From NCBI RefSeq assembly GCF_036226885.1, contig NZ_CP109027.1:4712001-4776000 (forward strand): a stretch of DNA of 64,000 nucleotides, written 5' to 3'. The position numbers were made by a program, and so were the translations under genes. Origin of the DNA: Streptomyces sp. NBC_00663 (GTDB lineage: Bacteria; Actinomycetota; Actinomycetes; Streptomycetales; Streptomycetaceae). Under the pieces are notes generated by a model, which worked only from the letters and a program-made list of their open reading frames with translations, was not told the DNA's origin and did not search any database. Positions 9,828-18,903 of the stretch are shown here, one piece after another (position 1 is the first letter of the stretch; every line of letters starts with the position of its first letter).

Positions 9828-10808
9828 CTACTCCGCGACCAGCAGCACCTTGCCCACGTGGCCGCTCTCCTCCACCACCCGGTGGGCCGCCGCCGCGTCG
9901 CTCATCGGGATCTGCCGGTCGACGACCGGGCGGACGTGGCCGCCGTCGAGGAGGGGCCAGACATGTTCGCGTACGGCCGCCACGATCGACGTCTTCTCGC
10001 TCAGCGGGCGGGCGCGCAACGAGGTCGCGCTGACGGCGGCCCGCTTGGAGAGGAGCATGGCGATGTTCAGCTCGCCCTTGATGCCGCCCTGCATGCCGAT
10101 GATCGCGAGGCGGCCGTTGACCGCGAGGGCCCTGACGTTGCGGTCCAGGTACTTCGCGCCCATGTTGTCGAGGATGACATCGGCGCCCGCCCCGTCCGTG
10201 GCCTTCTTGATCTCCTCGACGAAGTCCTGCTCCTTGTAGTTGACCAGGATGTCCGCGCCCAGCTCGGCACAGCGGTCGAGCTTGGCCCGGGTACCCGCCG
10301 TCACGGCGACCTTCGCGCCGACGGCCTTCGCGAGCTGGATCGCCATCGTGCCGATGCCGCTGGAGCCGCCGTGCACGAGCAGGGTCTCGCCGGGGCGCAG
10401 GTGGGAGACCATGAAGACGTTCGACCAGACCGTGCAGGTCACCTCGGGCAGCGCGGCGGCCTCCCGCAGGTCGAGCCCCTTGGGCACGGGCAGCAGCTGA
10501 CCGGCCGGGACGACGACCTTCTCGGCGTAGCCGCCGCCCGCCAGCAGCGCGCACACCTCGTCGCCGACGGTCCAGCCGGAGACGCCGGTGCCGATCGCGG
10601 CGACCCGGCCGGAGCACTCCAGGCCGGGGTAGGGGGAGGCGCCGGGCGGGGGGTCGTAGAAGCCCTGCCGTTGCAGGATGTCGGCCCGGTTGACGGCGCT
10701 GGCCACCACCTCGACCAGCACCTCGCCCTCGCCGGGCACCGGATCGGGGACCTCGCTCCAGACCAACGCCTCGGGCCCACCGGGTTCGGGAATCGTGATC
10801 GCTCGCAT
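9828..10808 (-). CDS. NAD(P)H:quinone oxidoreductase, zinc-free MDR (QOR) family
   Basis: 326 residues from the ATG at 10808 (MRAITIPEPGG); a longer in-frame start at 10844 adds an unconserved leader. It shows the QOR/PIG3-like pattern: NRADILQRQGFYDPPPG, LECSGRVAAIG, LVHGGSSGIGTMAIQLAK (dinucleotide-binding loop) and the end VGKVLLVAE. The cysteine/histidine ligands of zinc alcohol dehydrogenases are absent. The likely role is one- or two-electron quinone reduction with NADPH. It is convergent with the secreted-protein gene and transcribed alone. Confidence 0.88.
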   Translation of the reverse strand: MRAITIPEPGGPEALVWSEVPDPVPGEGEVLVEVVASAVNRADILQRQGFYDPPPGASPYPGLECSGRVAAIGTGVSGWTVGDEVCALLAGGGYAEKVVVPAGQLLPVPKGLDLREAAALPEVTCTVWSNVFMVSHLRPGETLLVHGGSSGIGTMAIQLAKAVGAKVAVTAGTRAKLDRCAELGADILVNYKEQDFVEEIKKATDGAGADVILDNMGAKYLDRNVRALAVNGRLAIIGMQGGIKGELNIAMLLSKRAAVSATSLRARPLSEKTSIVAAVREHVWPLLDGGHVRPVVDRQIPMSDAAAAHRVVEESGHVGKVLLVAE

Positions 10809-10846
10809 GGGGGCGACGCTACTCCTCGGTCTCCGGTCCCCCACCG

Positions 10847-10887
10847 ATCGGCCTTTGGACGGGGCAGCATCGGCCTTTGGACGGGGC
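10847..10887. repeat. Two 19-bp direct repeats, 22-bp period
   Basis: The 19-mer ATCGGCCTTTGGACGGGGC is found at 10847-10865 and again exactly at 10869-10887. It lies in the divergent promoter region of the oxidoreductase and the ABC exporter operon. A period of two helical turns puts both copies on one face of DNA, as for a cooperatively bound regulator. Confidence 0.6.
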
Positions 10888-10995
10888 CGCCCGGAAATTC
10901 CTGTGCGTCACCGATGAGTTTGCGCGACGGTAAAGGTCTCCCCATGCGTAGCCCAAGCACGCGCACGCGACCCGCACGCGGAAGGACACCCCACC

Positions 10996-12009
10996 ATGAG
11001 CCCCACCCCGAGCCGGAACACCTCCGGCCTGGCCATCGAGACCGCGGGACTGGTGAAGACGTTCGGCGAGACCCGGGCCGTGGACGGAGTCGACCTCGCC
11101 GTCCCGGCGGGCACGGTCTACGGCGTCCTCGGTCCGAACGGCGCCGGCAAGACGACCACCGTGAAGATGCTCGCCACCCTGCTGCGCCCCGACGGCGGCG
11201 AGGCCCATGTCTTCGGCCACGACGTCGTCCGCGAGGCCGACGAGGTGCGCGGCCGGGTGAGCCTCACCGGCCAGTACGCCTCCGTCGACGAGGATCTCAC
11301 CGGCCTCGAGAACCTGATCCTGCTCGGCCGTCTCCTCGGGCACCACAAGAAGGCCGCGCGGGTGCGGGCCGGGCAGTTGCTGGAGGCCTTCGGTCTGACG
11401 GACGCGGCCGGAAAGCAGGTCAAGCACTACTCGGGCGGCATGCGGCGCCGGATCGACATCGCCGCGTCCATCCTGAACACCCCCGATCTGCTGTTCCTCG
11501 ACGAGCCGACGACCGGGCTCGACCCGCGCAGCCGCAACCAGGTGTGGGACATCGTGCGCGCGGTCGTCGCCCAGGGCACCACCGTGCTGCTGACCACGCA
11601 GTATCTGGACGAGGCCGACCAGCTGGCATCGCGGATCGCCGTCATCGACCGCGGAAAGGTGATCGCCGAGGGGACCAAGGGCGAGCTGAAGGCGTCCGTG
11701 GGCGCCGGGTCCGTGCATCTGCGGCTGCGTGATCCGGCGCGGCGGCCGGAGGCGGAGCGGGTGCTGAGGCTCGCGCTCGACACGGACGTACAGCCGGAGC
11801 CGGACCCGGTGGCGCTCACGGCACGGCTGTCCGGGGCCAACGACTCCGCGGCGGAGCAGGCCTCCCGCGCGCTCGCCGAACTGGCCCGTGCCGGGATCAC
11901 CGTCGACAACTTCTCGCTGGGCCAGCCCAGCCTGGACGAGGTGTTCCTCGCCCTCACCGGACACGACACCCACAAGGCCCCCGACGAGAAGGAAGAGGCG
12001 GCGGCATGA
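10996..12009 (+). CDS. ABC exporter ATP-binding protein (DrrA-like)
   Basis: 337 residues. Walker A GPNGAGKTTTVK (about residue 47), signature YSGGMRRR, Walker B LLFLDEPTTGLDPRSRNQ and the switch His in LLTTQYLDEADQL region are all present. A C-terminal extension ending FSLGQPSLDEVFLALTGHDT is typical of the DrrA/antibiotic-export subfamily. It is preceded by GGAAGGA. The gene overlaps its permease gene by ATGA, so the pair is one operon. It should drive export of a hydrophobic compound; the substrate is unknown. Confidence 0.92.
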   Translation: MSPTPSRNTSGLAIETAGLVKTFGETRAVDGVDLAVPAGTVYGVLGPNGAGKTTTVKMLATLLRPDGGEAHVFGHDVVREADEVRGRVSLTGQYASVDEDLTGLENLILLGRLLGHHKKAARVRAGQLLEAFGLTDAAGKQVKHYSGGMRRRIDIAASILNTPDLLFLDEPTTGLDPRSRNQVWDIVRAVVAQGTTVLLTTQYLDEADQLASRIAVIDRGKVIAEGTKGELKASVGAGSVHLRLRDPARRPEAERVLRLALDTDVQPEPDPVALTARLSGANDSAAEQASRALAELARAGITVDNFSLGQPSLDEVFLALTGHDTHKAPDEKEEAAA

Positions 12010-12854
12010 GCACCGCGACCACCACCGAAGCCAAGGACCTCGCCCCCGTCAGCGCCGAGTCGCTGGCCGCGCTGCTGGTCGCCGGGGAGCGGCCGCCGCG
12101 GCCCAGCGCGCTGTCCGCCTCCCTCACCTTCGGCTGGCGCGCGATCCTGAAGATCAAGCACGTCCCCGAGCAGCTCTTCGACGTGACCGCGTTCCCGATC
12201 ATGATGGTGCTGATGTACACGTACCTGTTCGGGGGCGCCCTGGCCGGCTCCCCGAAGGAGTACATCCAGTTCCTGCTGCCGGGGATCCTGGTGATGTCGG
12301 TCGTGATGATCACGATGTACACGGGTGTGTCCGTGAACACCGACATCGAGAAGGGCGTCTTCGACCGGTTCCGGTCGCTGCCCATCTGGCGGCCGTCGAC
12401 GATGGTCGGCTATCTGCTGGGCGACGCCCTGCGCTACACGATCGCCTCGATCGTGATGCTCGTCGTCGGCATGATCATCGGCTACCGCGCGGACGGCGGG
12501 GTCGGCGGTGTGCTCGCCGGGATCGCCCTGCTGGTCGCGTTTTCGTTCGCGTTCTCGTGGATCTGGACCATGTTCGGGCTGATGCTGCGCACCGAGAAGT
12601 CGGTGATGGGCGTCAGCATGATGGTGATCTTCCCGCTGACCTTCCTGTCCAACGTCTTCGTCGACCCGCGCACGATGCCCGGCTGGCTCCAGGCCTTCGT
12701 CAACAACAGCCCGATCACCCATCTGTCCTCGGCCGTGCGAGGGCTGATGGCGGGCGACTGGCCGGCCGACGAGATCGCCTGGTCACTGGGGTGGGCGGGC
12801 CTGTTCGTGGTCGTCTTCGGCCCGATCACCATGCGTCTCTACAACCGCAAATGA
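12006..12854 (+). CDS. ABC-2 type exporter permease (DrrB-like)
   Basis: 282 residues with about six membrane helices. After a cytoplasmic N terminus come FDVTAFPIMMVLMYTYLFGG, the family motif FDRFRSLP in the first cytoplasmic loop, and the usual NVFVDPRTMPGWLQAFVNNSPIT signature before the last helix. It starts inside the stop of the ATPase gene. It ends 6 bp before the convergent K+ channel gene with no obvious terminator between them. Confidence 0.92.
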   Translation: MSTATTTEAKDLAPVSAESLAALLVAGERPPRPSALSASLTFGWRAILKIKHVPEQLFDVTAFPIMMVLMYTYLFGGALAGSPKEYIQFLLPGILVMSVVMITMYTGVSVNTDIEKGVFDRFRSLPIWRPSTMVGYLLGDALRYTIASIVMLVVGMIIGYRADGGVGGVLAGIALLVAFSFAFSWIWTMFGLMLRTEKSVMGVSMMVIFPLTFLSNVFVDPRTMPGWLQAFVNNSPITHLSSAVRGLMAGDWPADEIAWSLGWAGLFVVVFGPITMRLYNRK

Positions 12855-12860
12855 TGTGTC

Positions 12861-13967
12861 TCAGTCCTGCGGCAGCGGCCGGACGTCGGGTGCCACCTGC
12901 GCACCCGGCGTCGCCCGCACGATGGTGATCAGCCGGTCGGTCAGCTCCAGCGTCCCGATGGCCGGATCGTCGTAGCCGAGCACCCGATGCCCTCGTACGA
13001 CACTCACCACCAGGTCGGAGGTCTCCCGCGGGCCCATGCCCACCTCGGCCTTTATGACCGGCCGTTCGATGATGTCGAGGCCGCTGCCCTGCTGGACGAG
13101 GTCCTCCATCACCATGCCGGCCGCGGGGCTCAGCACGGACAGCCCGAGCAGCCGCCCGGCCGCGCTCGCACTGGTGATGACGGCGTCCGCGCCGGACTGC
13201 TTGAGCAGGGGCGCGTTCTCCTCCTCACGCACCGCGGCCACGATCTTGGCGCTCTTGTTGAGCTGCCGTGCGGTGAGGGTGACGAGGACCGCGGTGTCGT
13301 CCCGCTGCGTCGCGATGATGATCTTCCGTGCCTTGTGGACCTCGGCCCGCTTCAGCACATCGCTGCGCGTCGCGTCCCCGATGACCCCCGCGAAGCCCTC
13401 GGCGGTCGCGGCGTCGATCACCTTGGAGCTGGGGTCGACCACGACCACCTGCTCTTTCTTGAGCCCCGTCGCGCAGACGGTCTGGATCGCCGACCGCCCT
13501 TTGGTCCCGAATCCGACGACGACGGTGTGCTCACGCAAGGTGGACCTCCAGCGGTTGAGCCGCCATTCCTCCCGGGTGCGTTCGGTGAGGACTTCGAGCG
13601 TGGTGCCGACCAGGATGATCAGGAACAGCACGCGCAGGGGCGTGACGACAAAGATGTTGGTGAGCCGGGCGGCGTCGCTGACCGGGGTGATGTCGCCGTA
13701 GCCGGTGGTGGAGAGGGTGACGGTCGCGTAGTACCAGGCGTCGAGGAAGTCGACCGAGCCGTCGGAGGTGTCGTTGTAGCCGTCGTGGTCGAAATAGACG
13801 AGCAGCGCGGTCGCCGAGAGCACCAGCAGCGCCATGAGGACCCGCTTGGCAACCTGTCGGAACGGGTGCTCCACCACCTTCTTCGGGAGCTTCACCCGAT
13901 GGGTCACGAGATGCTCGCCCGCCTGGCGGGCCATCGCGTCATGGCCCGGAAGTTTCACGTGAAACAC
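12861..13967 (-). CDS. Two-helix potassium channel with RCK/TrkA-N domain
   Basis: 368 residues. A first membrane helix (VLMALLVLSATALLVYF), the pore loop with K+ selectivity filter TTGYGD and a second helix (LRVLFLIILVGTTLEVL) are followed by a Rossmann-type RCK domain starting VVVGFGTKGRSAIQ and a C-terminal TrkA-C-like part. This is the MthK/Kch layout. The start is the GTG at 13967, and codons 1-5 lie within the parS sequence that also ends moeA, giving a 13-bp overlap. A later in-frame ATG at residue 12 is an alternative. It probably belongs to the mobA-moeA transcript. Confidence 0.88.
   Translation of the reverse strand: MFHVKLPGHDAMARQAGEHLVTHRVKLPKKVVEHPFRQVAKRVLMALLVLSATALLVYFDHDGYNDTSDGSVDFLDAWYYATVTLSTTGYGDITPVSDAARLTNIFVVTPLRVLFLIILVGTTLEVLTERTREEWRLNRWRSTLREHTVVVGFGTKGRSAIQTVCATGLKKEQVVVVDPSSKVIDAATAEGFAGVIGDATRSDVLKRAEVHKARKIIIATQRDDTAVLVTLTARQLNKSAKIVAAVREEENAPLLKQSGADAVITSASAAGRLLGLSVLSPAAGMVMEDLVQQGSGLDIIERPVIKAEVGMGPRETSDLVVSVVRGHRVLGYDDPAIGTLELTDRLITIVRATPGAQVAPDVRPLPQD
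13952..13965. promoter_or_regulatory. parS: parS: ParB-binding centromere site
   Basis: GTTTCACGTGAAAC is the perfect 14-bp palindrome known as the Streptomyces parS consensus. ParB binds clusters of such sites near oriC and spreads to organise chromosome segregation during sporulation. The site covers both the moeA stop codon and the first codons of the channel gene, so it is constrained by three functions. Confidence 0.93.
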
Positions 13968-15388
13968 ACCCCGATCCCGGCGGACGCCCAGGGCAGGTCG
14001 AGAAGTTCCAGCTCCTGACCCGCCCGCGCACCACCGGGCGGTACGACGGCCAGGGCATCGGCCGCCGCGATACCGCGCAGCATGGCCGGACCGTTGTAGT
14101 GCAGCGGGACGGCGCTGTCACCGCGCAGGACGACGGGGATGAGCCGGGTGTCGTGCGGGTGGCCGTGGACCTCGTCCCGCAGAGGAAGCCCGTACGCCTC
14201 CGGGGCGGGGTGGGCGGCGAGCGTCCGCAGCAGCGGCTCGGCGAGGGTGAGCAGGCCGGACACGGCGGCGAGGGGGTTGCCGGGCAGGCCGACGAGGTGC
14301 TGGTTCTCCTTGATACGGGCCAGCAGCATCGGATGACCCGGGCGCACCTTGACGCCGTTGACGAGGAGTTCGGCGCCGATCCGCTGCAAGGTGGGGTGGA
14401 CGTGGTCGACGGGGCCGGAGGCGGTGCCGCCGGTGGTGATGATGAGGTCGGCGTCGGAGCCGGTGATCGCCTTGTGCAGGGCGCCCGCGTCGTCGCCGAG
14501 TCGGCGTACGGCGATGACCTCGGCGCCGAGTGCGCGCAGCCAGGGCGGCAGCATCGGGCCGAGCGCGTCCCGGATGAGGCCTTCACGCGGCCGGCCCTCG
14601 GTGAGCAACTCGTCGCCCAGGACGAGGACTTCGACGCGGGGGCGGGGGACCGCGGTGAGGGTGTCGTATCCGGCGGCCGCGGCGAGCCCGAGGACGGCCG
14701 GGGTCACGAGGGTGCCCACGGGCAGGAGTTGGTCGCCGTCGCGGCACTCCTGGCCGCGCGGGCGGATGTCCTGGCCGTGCTTGGTGTCGTGGAGGGCGTG
14801 CAGCCGGCCCTGGTTGTCGGTACGGCCGTGCTCGCTGCGCAGGACCGCGGTGGTGTCCGGCGGGATACGGGCGCCGGTCGCGATCCGGACGGCCTCGCCG
14901 TCGCTGAGCCGCTGGGGCTCGGCATGCCCGGCCAGGACGCCCTCGTCCCGTACGTCCCACGGCCCCGGTCCGGCGACCGCCCAGCCGTCCATCGCCGAGG
15001 TGTCGAAGGAGGGCAGGTCGGTGAGGGCGGCGAGGGGGGCGGCCAGGGTGAGGCCGAGGGCGGCGTCGAGGGGCACGGAGACGGGGGTGCGGCGGGCGGT
15101 CCGACTGCCGGGGCGGGCGGCGCGGGCCGCTCGGGCGGCGATGGCGCGGGCCTCGGGCCAGGGGGTGGCGCGGTGGTGGGCGTCGGGCTTGCCGGGGGCG
15201 TCGCTCCGCGTCGGCCCGGTGGGCGGGGGCACTTGCTCGCCCGGGGTGCGGTCTGAGGTGCGGCCCGGAGTGGGCCCCGGGGTGCGGCCCGTGTCGCGGC
15301 TGTCGTTCACGAGGGCGAGCACCTCCTCGACGTCCAGGTCCTCGGCGTCGTCGGTCTCGGCGCCGGTCCGGGCGGAGCGGGCGGTCAT
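13955..15388 (-). CDS. moeA: Molybdopterin molybdenumtransferase MoeA
   Basis: 477 residues; the family usually has about 410. The extra length is an N-terminal Asp/Glu-rich then Pro/Thr/Gly-rich leader (repeats like TPGPTPGRT) of about 75 residues. The core has SFDTSAMDGWAV, RIPPDTTAV and the MoCF domain motif TTGGTASGPVDHV with DLIITTGG. It inserts molybdate into adenylylated molybdopterin. It overlaps mobA by 4 bp and the K+ channel gene by 13 bp. The leader may be mis-assigned; a start nearer WPEARAIAARAARAA is possible. Confidence 0.92.
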   Translation of the reverse strand: MTARSARTGAETDDAEDLDVEEVLALVNDSRDTGRTPGPTPGRTSDRTPGEQVPPPTGPTRSDAPGKPDAHHRATPWPEARAIAARAARAARPGSRTARRTPVSVPLDAALGLTLAAPLAALTDLPSFDTSAMDGWAVAGPGPWDVRDEGVLAGHAEPQRLSDGEAVRIATGARIPPDTTAVLRSEHGRTDNQGRLHALHDTKHGQDIRPRGQECRDGDQLLPVGTLVTPAVLGLAAAAGYDTLTAVPRPRVEVLVLGDELLTEGRPREGLIRDALGPMLPPWLRALGAEVIAVRRLGDDAGALHKAITGSDADLIITTGGTASGPVDHVHPTLQRIGAELLVNGVKVRPGHPMLLARIKENQHLVGLPGNPLAAVSGLLTLAEPLLRTLAAHPAPEAYGLPLRDEVHGHPHDTRLIPVVLRGDSAVPLHYNGPAMLRGIAAADALAVVPPGGARAGQELELLDLPWASAGIGVCFT

Positions 15389-16308
15389 CCGGCGTCCGTG
15401 CCGGAGGTGTCACCCGAGTCGGGGGCGCTCCGCTTGGCGTCGGCTGCGTCCTCGTCGGGCCAGGCGAGGGCGAGGGCAGTGGCCTTGCGGGCGGCCTCGG
15501 CGACCGCCTCGGGGCCTCCCCCGGCCTGCGCGGCGGCGTAGCCCACGAGGAAGGTGGTCAGCGGCGCCCCGGGCCTGGCCACGTTGTGGGCGGCGTCGCG
15601 GGCGAGGTCGAGCAGGACGCCGGTGTCGACGTCGAGATCGATGCCCAGCTCGTCCTTGACTGCGGAGATCCATTCATCCAGCACGGGTCCATGCTCCCTG
15701 ATACGTGCCCTGGCGGCGGCGATGTCGTCCCAGGTGTCGCAGTCGAAGGACGCGACGGGGTCCGGGACACGGGTGAGGTGGAGTCCGGCGGTGAGCCGGC
15801 GCAGGGGCAGCCCGGTGAGGCCGTCGTGCGCTTTCGTGAGCGTGGTGAGCTCGCGGCGCAGTGCGGAGGCGCGGTAGGCGGCCACGAGGGGTTGGTCGCG
15901 GCCGTCGGCGTCGGTGAGCAGCGCTCCGTCGGTGCCGGCCGCGCGCAGGGCGCTCAGCAGGCGGCGGACGGTGTCCGCCGTGAGGAACGGCAGGTCGGCG
16001 GAGAGGACGACGACGTCCCGTGCCGTGGTGGGGTGCAGTCCGGCGCCGAGCGCGGCGAGCGGACCGCCGCCGGGTGGCTCCTCGCGGGCCCAGGTGACGG
16101 GCCGAGCGGTGGGCCTCGGGTCGGCGACGACGACGGTGGTGCGGGCGTCGGCGCAGGCGGCCAGCACCCGCTCCAGCAGCGCCCGTCCGCCCACGCGCAC
16201 GCCGGGCTTGTCCGCGCCGCCGAGCCGCCGAGCGGCACCTCCGGCGAGCACGACGACGTCGTACACGAGATCGGCACCGGGGGCACCCACGGGCTCGTAC
16301 GAGGTCAC
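15385..16308 (-). CDS. mobA: MobA-like NTP transferase fused to a DUF6457-type domain
   Basis: 307 residues from the GTG at 16308. The longer ORF to 16500 runs through repetitive GC-rich DNA and is rejected. The N-terminal half is a MobA nucleotidyltransferase: VVLAGGAARRLGGADKPG (GTP-binding loop) and VVLSADLPFLT (metal Asp). The C-terminal ~100 residues (VLDEWISAVKDELGI to FLVGYAAAQAGG) match the small DUF6457 domain often found beside molybdenum-cofactor genes. The likely reaction is GMP attachment to Mo-molybdopterin. It overlaps moeA by ATGA, which supports cofactor synthesis. Confidence 0.85.
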   Translation of the reverse strand: MTSYEPVGAPGADLVYDVVVLAGGAARRLGGADKPGVRVGGRALLERVLAACADARTTVVVADPRPTARPVTWAREEPPGGGPLAALGAGLHPTTARDVVVLSADLPFLTADTVRRLLSALRAAGTDGALLTDADGRDQPLVAAYRASALRRELTTLTKAHDGLTGLPLRRLTAGLHLTRVPDPVASFDCDTWDDIAAARARIREHGPVLDEWISAVKDELGIDLDVDTGVLLDLARDAAHNVARPGAPLTTFLVGYAAAQAGGGPEAVAEAARKATALALAWPDEDAADAKRSAPDSGDTSGTDAG

Positions 16309-16425
16309 CCTCCGAGTATGCGGGCCGCAGCGATCACAGGGAACGCGCGGGGCTCCGCAATCACAGAGTGCGCGGGGGCACCACGGCACCCGGGGTGCGC
16401 GTGGGGCGCTCAGCGACGCGGGGTG

Positions 16426-16472
16426 GGTGTGGGGCGCCTCGGGGGCCGGGGTCGGTGTGGGGCGCCTCGGGG
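16426..16472. repeat. 19-bp direct repeats in the mobA/bkdC intergenic region
   Basis: GGTGTGGGGCGCCTCGGGG occurs at 16426-16444 and 16454-16472 (28-bp period), with a degenerate third copy near 16400-16415. The surrounding 16309-16525 holds no convincing gene. Function is unknown; the repeats may be slippage products in G-rich DNA. Confidence 0.55.
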
Positions 16473-16525
16473 TCCTGGATGGGCGTACGTGACCCTTCAC
16501 CTTGGGTTCGCGTGGGGGACCCCGG

Positions 16526-17899
16526 TCACAGTGTGCGCAGGAGCACCGCCGGTTGTTCGACGCAGTCCGCCACGTAGCGCAGGAAGCCGCCCGCCGTGCC
16601 GCCGTCGCAGACGCGGTGGTCGAAGGTGAGCGACAGCTGGACGACCTGGCGTACCGCCAGCTCTCCCTCGTGCACCCATGGCTTGGGGATGATGCGGCCG
16701 ACGCCGAGCATGGCGGCCTCGGGGTGGTTGATGATCGGCGTGGAGCCGTCGACGCCGAAGACGCCGTAGTTGTTCAACGTGAAGGTCCCGCCGGTGAGTT
16801 CCCCGGGGGTGAGGCCTCCGGTGCGGGCGGCCTCGGTCAGCCGGGCGAACTCCGCGGCCAGCGACTCGGCGTCCCGCGCGTGCGCGTCCCGGACGACGGG
16901 CACGACGAGGCCGCGCTCGGTCTGGGCGGCGAAGCCGAGGTGCACCTGGTCGAGCTGGACGACCTCCCTGGCCGCCATGTCGACCGTGGAGTTGAGCTCG
17001 GGGTAGCGGGCGAGGGCCGCCGTGCAGATGCGGGCCAGCAGGGCGAGCAGGGAGATCTTCGCTCCCCCGGCGGCGTTCATCGCGGCACGCGCCCGCATGA
17101 GTTCGGTCGCGTCGGCGTCCACCCAGCAGGTGGCGTCGGGGATCTCACGCCGGCTGCGGGACAGCTTGTCGGCGACGGCACCGCGGATGCCCTTGAGGGG
17201 CGTGCGGATGCCTCCGGCGACGGGGGCGGTGAGGGTCGTCGGCGTGGGCGTCGGTTCCGCAGCGGGCGTCGATTCCGGGGTGCCGGTCGGCAGGGACGCG
17301 GGGGCGTGCGCCGTGGCCGTCGGCTGGGAGGCGGGGCGTCCCTGGGCCGTGGCCGCCCGCAGCGCGTACTCCACGTCGGCCCTCAGGATCAGCCCCTCGG
17401 GTCCTGACCCGGTCAACTCCCGCAGATCCAGGCCGTTCTCCCGGGCCAGCCTGCGCACCAGCGGCGAGATCACCGGGACCGGCCCCTCCACCGCTTCGGG
17501 AACCGCGGGGCGCCCGTTCGCCGCCTTGGGCGCCGCAGGCATCCGTACCCTTCTGCGCCGCGCCGGTGCCTCCGAAGTGCCGTATCCCACCAGCACGTTC
17601 CCCGAACCCTCGGTCTTCGCGCCCGTGTCCTCGGCGGGAGCGTCGGAGGCGGGCGCCCCCACCGCGACCGTGATCAGCGGCGCCCCGACGGGCAGTTCCG
17701 TGCCCTCCTCGCCGAAGCGGGCCGTGACGACACCGCCGTAGGGGCAGGGCACGTCGACCAGCGCCTTGGCGGTCTCGACCTCCACGACCGGCTGGTCGAC
17801 GGCGACGACGTCACCGACCTCCACCAGCCAGCGGACGATCTCCGCCTCGGTGAGCCCCTCCCCGAGGTCGGGGAGCTTGAACTCCAACACCTGTGCCAT
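16526..17899 (-). CDS. bkdC: Dihydrolipoamide acyltransferase E2 (second cluster)
   Basis: 457 residues from ATG 17899, which overlaps the bkdB stop by one base (TGATG). The order is a lipoyl domain with lipoyl Lys in VETAKALVDVP, a Thr/Pro/Ala linker, a binding domain (VRRLARENGLDLRELTG) and a catalytic domain with FDHRVCDGGTAGGF carrying the His and Asp-Gly of the active site. It is the last gene of the second E1alpha-E1beta-E2 operon, 12.5 kb from the first and on the other strand. No E3 gene follows. Confidence 0.92.
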   Translation of the reverse strand: MAQVLEFKLPDLGEGLTEAEIVRWLVEVGDVVAVDQPVVEVETAKALVDVPCPYGGVVTARFGEEGTELPVGAPLITVAVGAPASDAPAEDTGAKTEGSGNVLVGYGTSEAPARRRRVRMPAAPKAANGRPAVPEAVEGPVPVISPLVRRLARENGLDLRELTGSGPEGLILRADVEYALRAATAQGRPASQPTATAHAPASLPTGTPESTPAAEPTPTPTTLTAPVAGGIRTPLKGIRGAVADKLSRSRREIPDATCWVDADATELMRARAAMNAAGGAKISLLALLARICTAALARYPELNSTVDMAAREVVQLDQVHLGFAAQTERGLVVPVVRDAHARDAESLAAEFARLTEAARTGGLTPGELTGGTFTLNNYGVFGVDGSTPIINHPEAAMLGVGRIIPKPWVHEGELAVRQVVQLSLTFDHRVCDGGTAGGFLRYVADCVEQPAVLLRTL

Positions 17900-18903
17900 C
17901 AGCTCTCGGCCTCCCACTGCAAACGTCCCACCGCGTCCAGGATCCGGTCCACGCCGGGCAGGTGGTGACGCTCCAGCATTGGCGGCGGGTAGGGGATGTC
18001 GAACCCGGCCACGCGCAGTACCGGCGCCTCCAGATGGTGGAAGCAGCGCTCCGTGACACGGGCCGCGATCTCCCCGCCCGGGCCGCCGAATCCGCCCGAC
18101 TCGTGTACGACGACCGCGCGTCCGGTCCGCCGCACCGAGGCGCAGACCGTCTCGTCGTCGAACGGCACCAGGGAGCGCAGGTCGACGACTTCGAGGTCCC
18201 ACCCCTCGGCCCGGGCCGCCTCGGCGGCTTCGAGGCAGACGGGTACGGACGGCCCGTACGTGATGAGCGTGGCGCTCCGGCCCGAGCGCCGCACCACCGC
18301 GCGGCCTATCGGTTCAACGCTCTGCGGCTCGTCGGGGTTCCAGGAGTCCTTCGACCAGTACAGGCGCTTGGGTTCGAGGAAGACGACCGGGTCGTCGGAG
18401 GCGATCGAGGCACGCAGCAGGCCGTAGGCGTCGGCGACCGTGGCGGGCGTGACGACATGGAGTCCCGGGGTCGCCAGGTAGTACGCCTCGGAGGAGTCGC
18501 TGTGGTGCTCGACGCCGCCGATGCCGCCGCCGTAGGGGACGCGGATGGTGATCGGGAGGGGCATCGCGCCGCGCGTGCGGTTGCGCATCCGGGCGACGTG
18601 GCTGATGAGCTGCTCGAACGCCGGGTAGGCGAACGCGTCGAACTGCATCTCCACGACCGGCCGGAGCCCGTACATCGCCATGCCGACGGCCGTGCCGAGG
18701 ATGCCGGCCTCGGCGAGCGGGGTGTCGGTGCAGCGGTCCTCGCCGAACTCCTTGGCGAGGCCGTCGGTGACGCGGAAGACACCGCCGAGGGTGCCGACGT
18801 CCTCGCCCAGGACATGGACGGTGGGGTCGGCGGCCATCGCGTCGCGCATCGCGCGCGTGAGGGCCTGCGCCATGGTGGCGGGCTTCACCGCGACGGTGGT
18901 CAT
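17899..18903 (-). CDS. bkdB: Branched-chain 2-oxoacid dehydrogenase E1 beta subunit (second cluster)
   Basis: 334 residues. It shares with the first-cluster subunit the blocks VLGEDVGTLGGVFRVTDGLA, RVPYGGGIGGVEHHSDSSEA and FLEPKRLYW, but is clearly a diverged paralogue. It starts 4 bp inside the bkdA gene (ATGA overlap) and ends in the bkdC start codon, so translation of the operon is coupled. It pairs with the E1 alpha encoded just upstream. Confidence 0.92.
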   Translation of the reverse strand: MTTVAVKPATMAQALTRAMRDAMAADPTVHVLGEDVGTLGGVFRVTDGLAKEFGEDRCTDTPLAEAGILGTAVGMAMYGLRPVVEMQFDAFAYPAFEQLISHVARMRNRTRGAMPLPITIRVPYGGGIGGVEHHSDSSEAYYLATPGLHVVTPATVADAYGLLRASIASDDPVVFLEPKRLYWSKDSWNPDEPQSVEPIGRAVVRRSGRSATLITYGPSVPVCLEAAEAARAEGWDLEVVDLRSLVPFDDETVCASVRRTGRAVVVHESGGFGGPGGEIAARVTERCFHHLEAPVLRVAGFDIPYPPPMLERHHLPGVDRILDAVGRLQWEAES

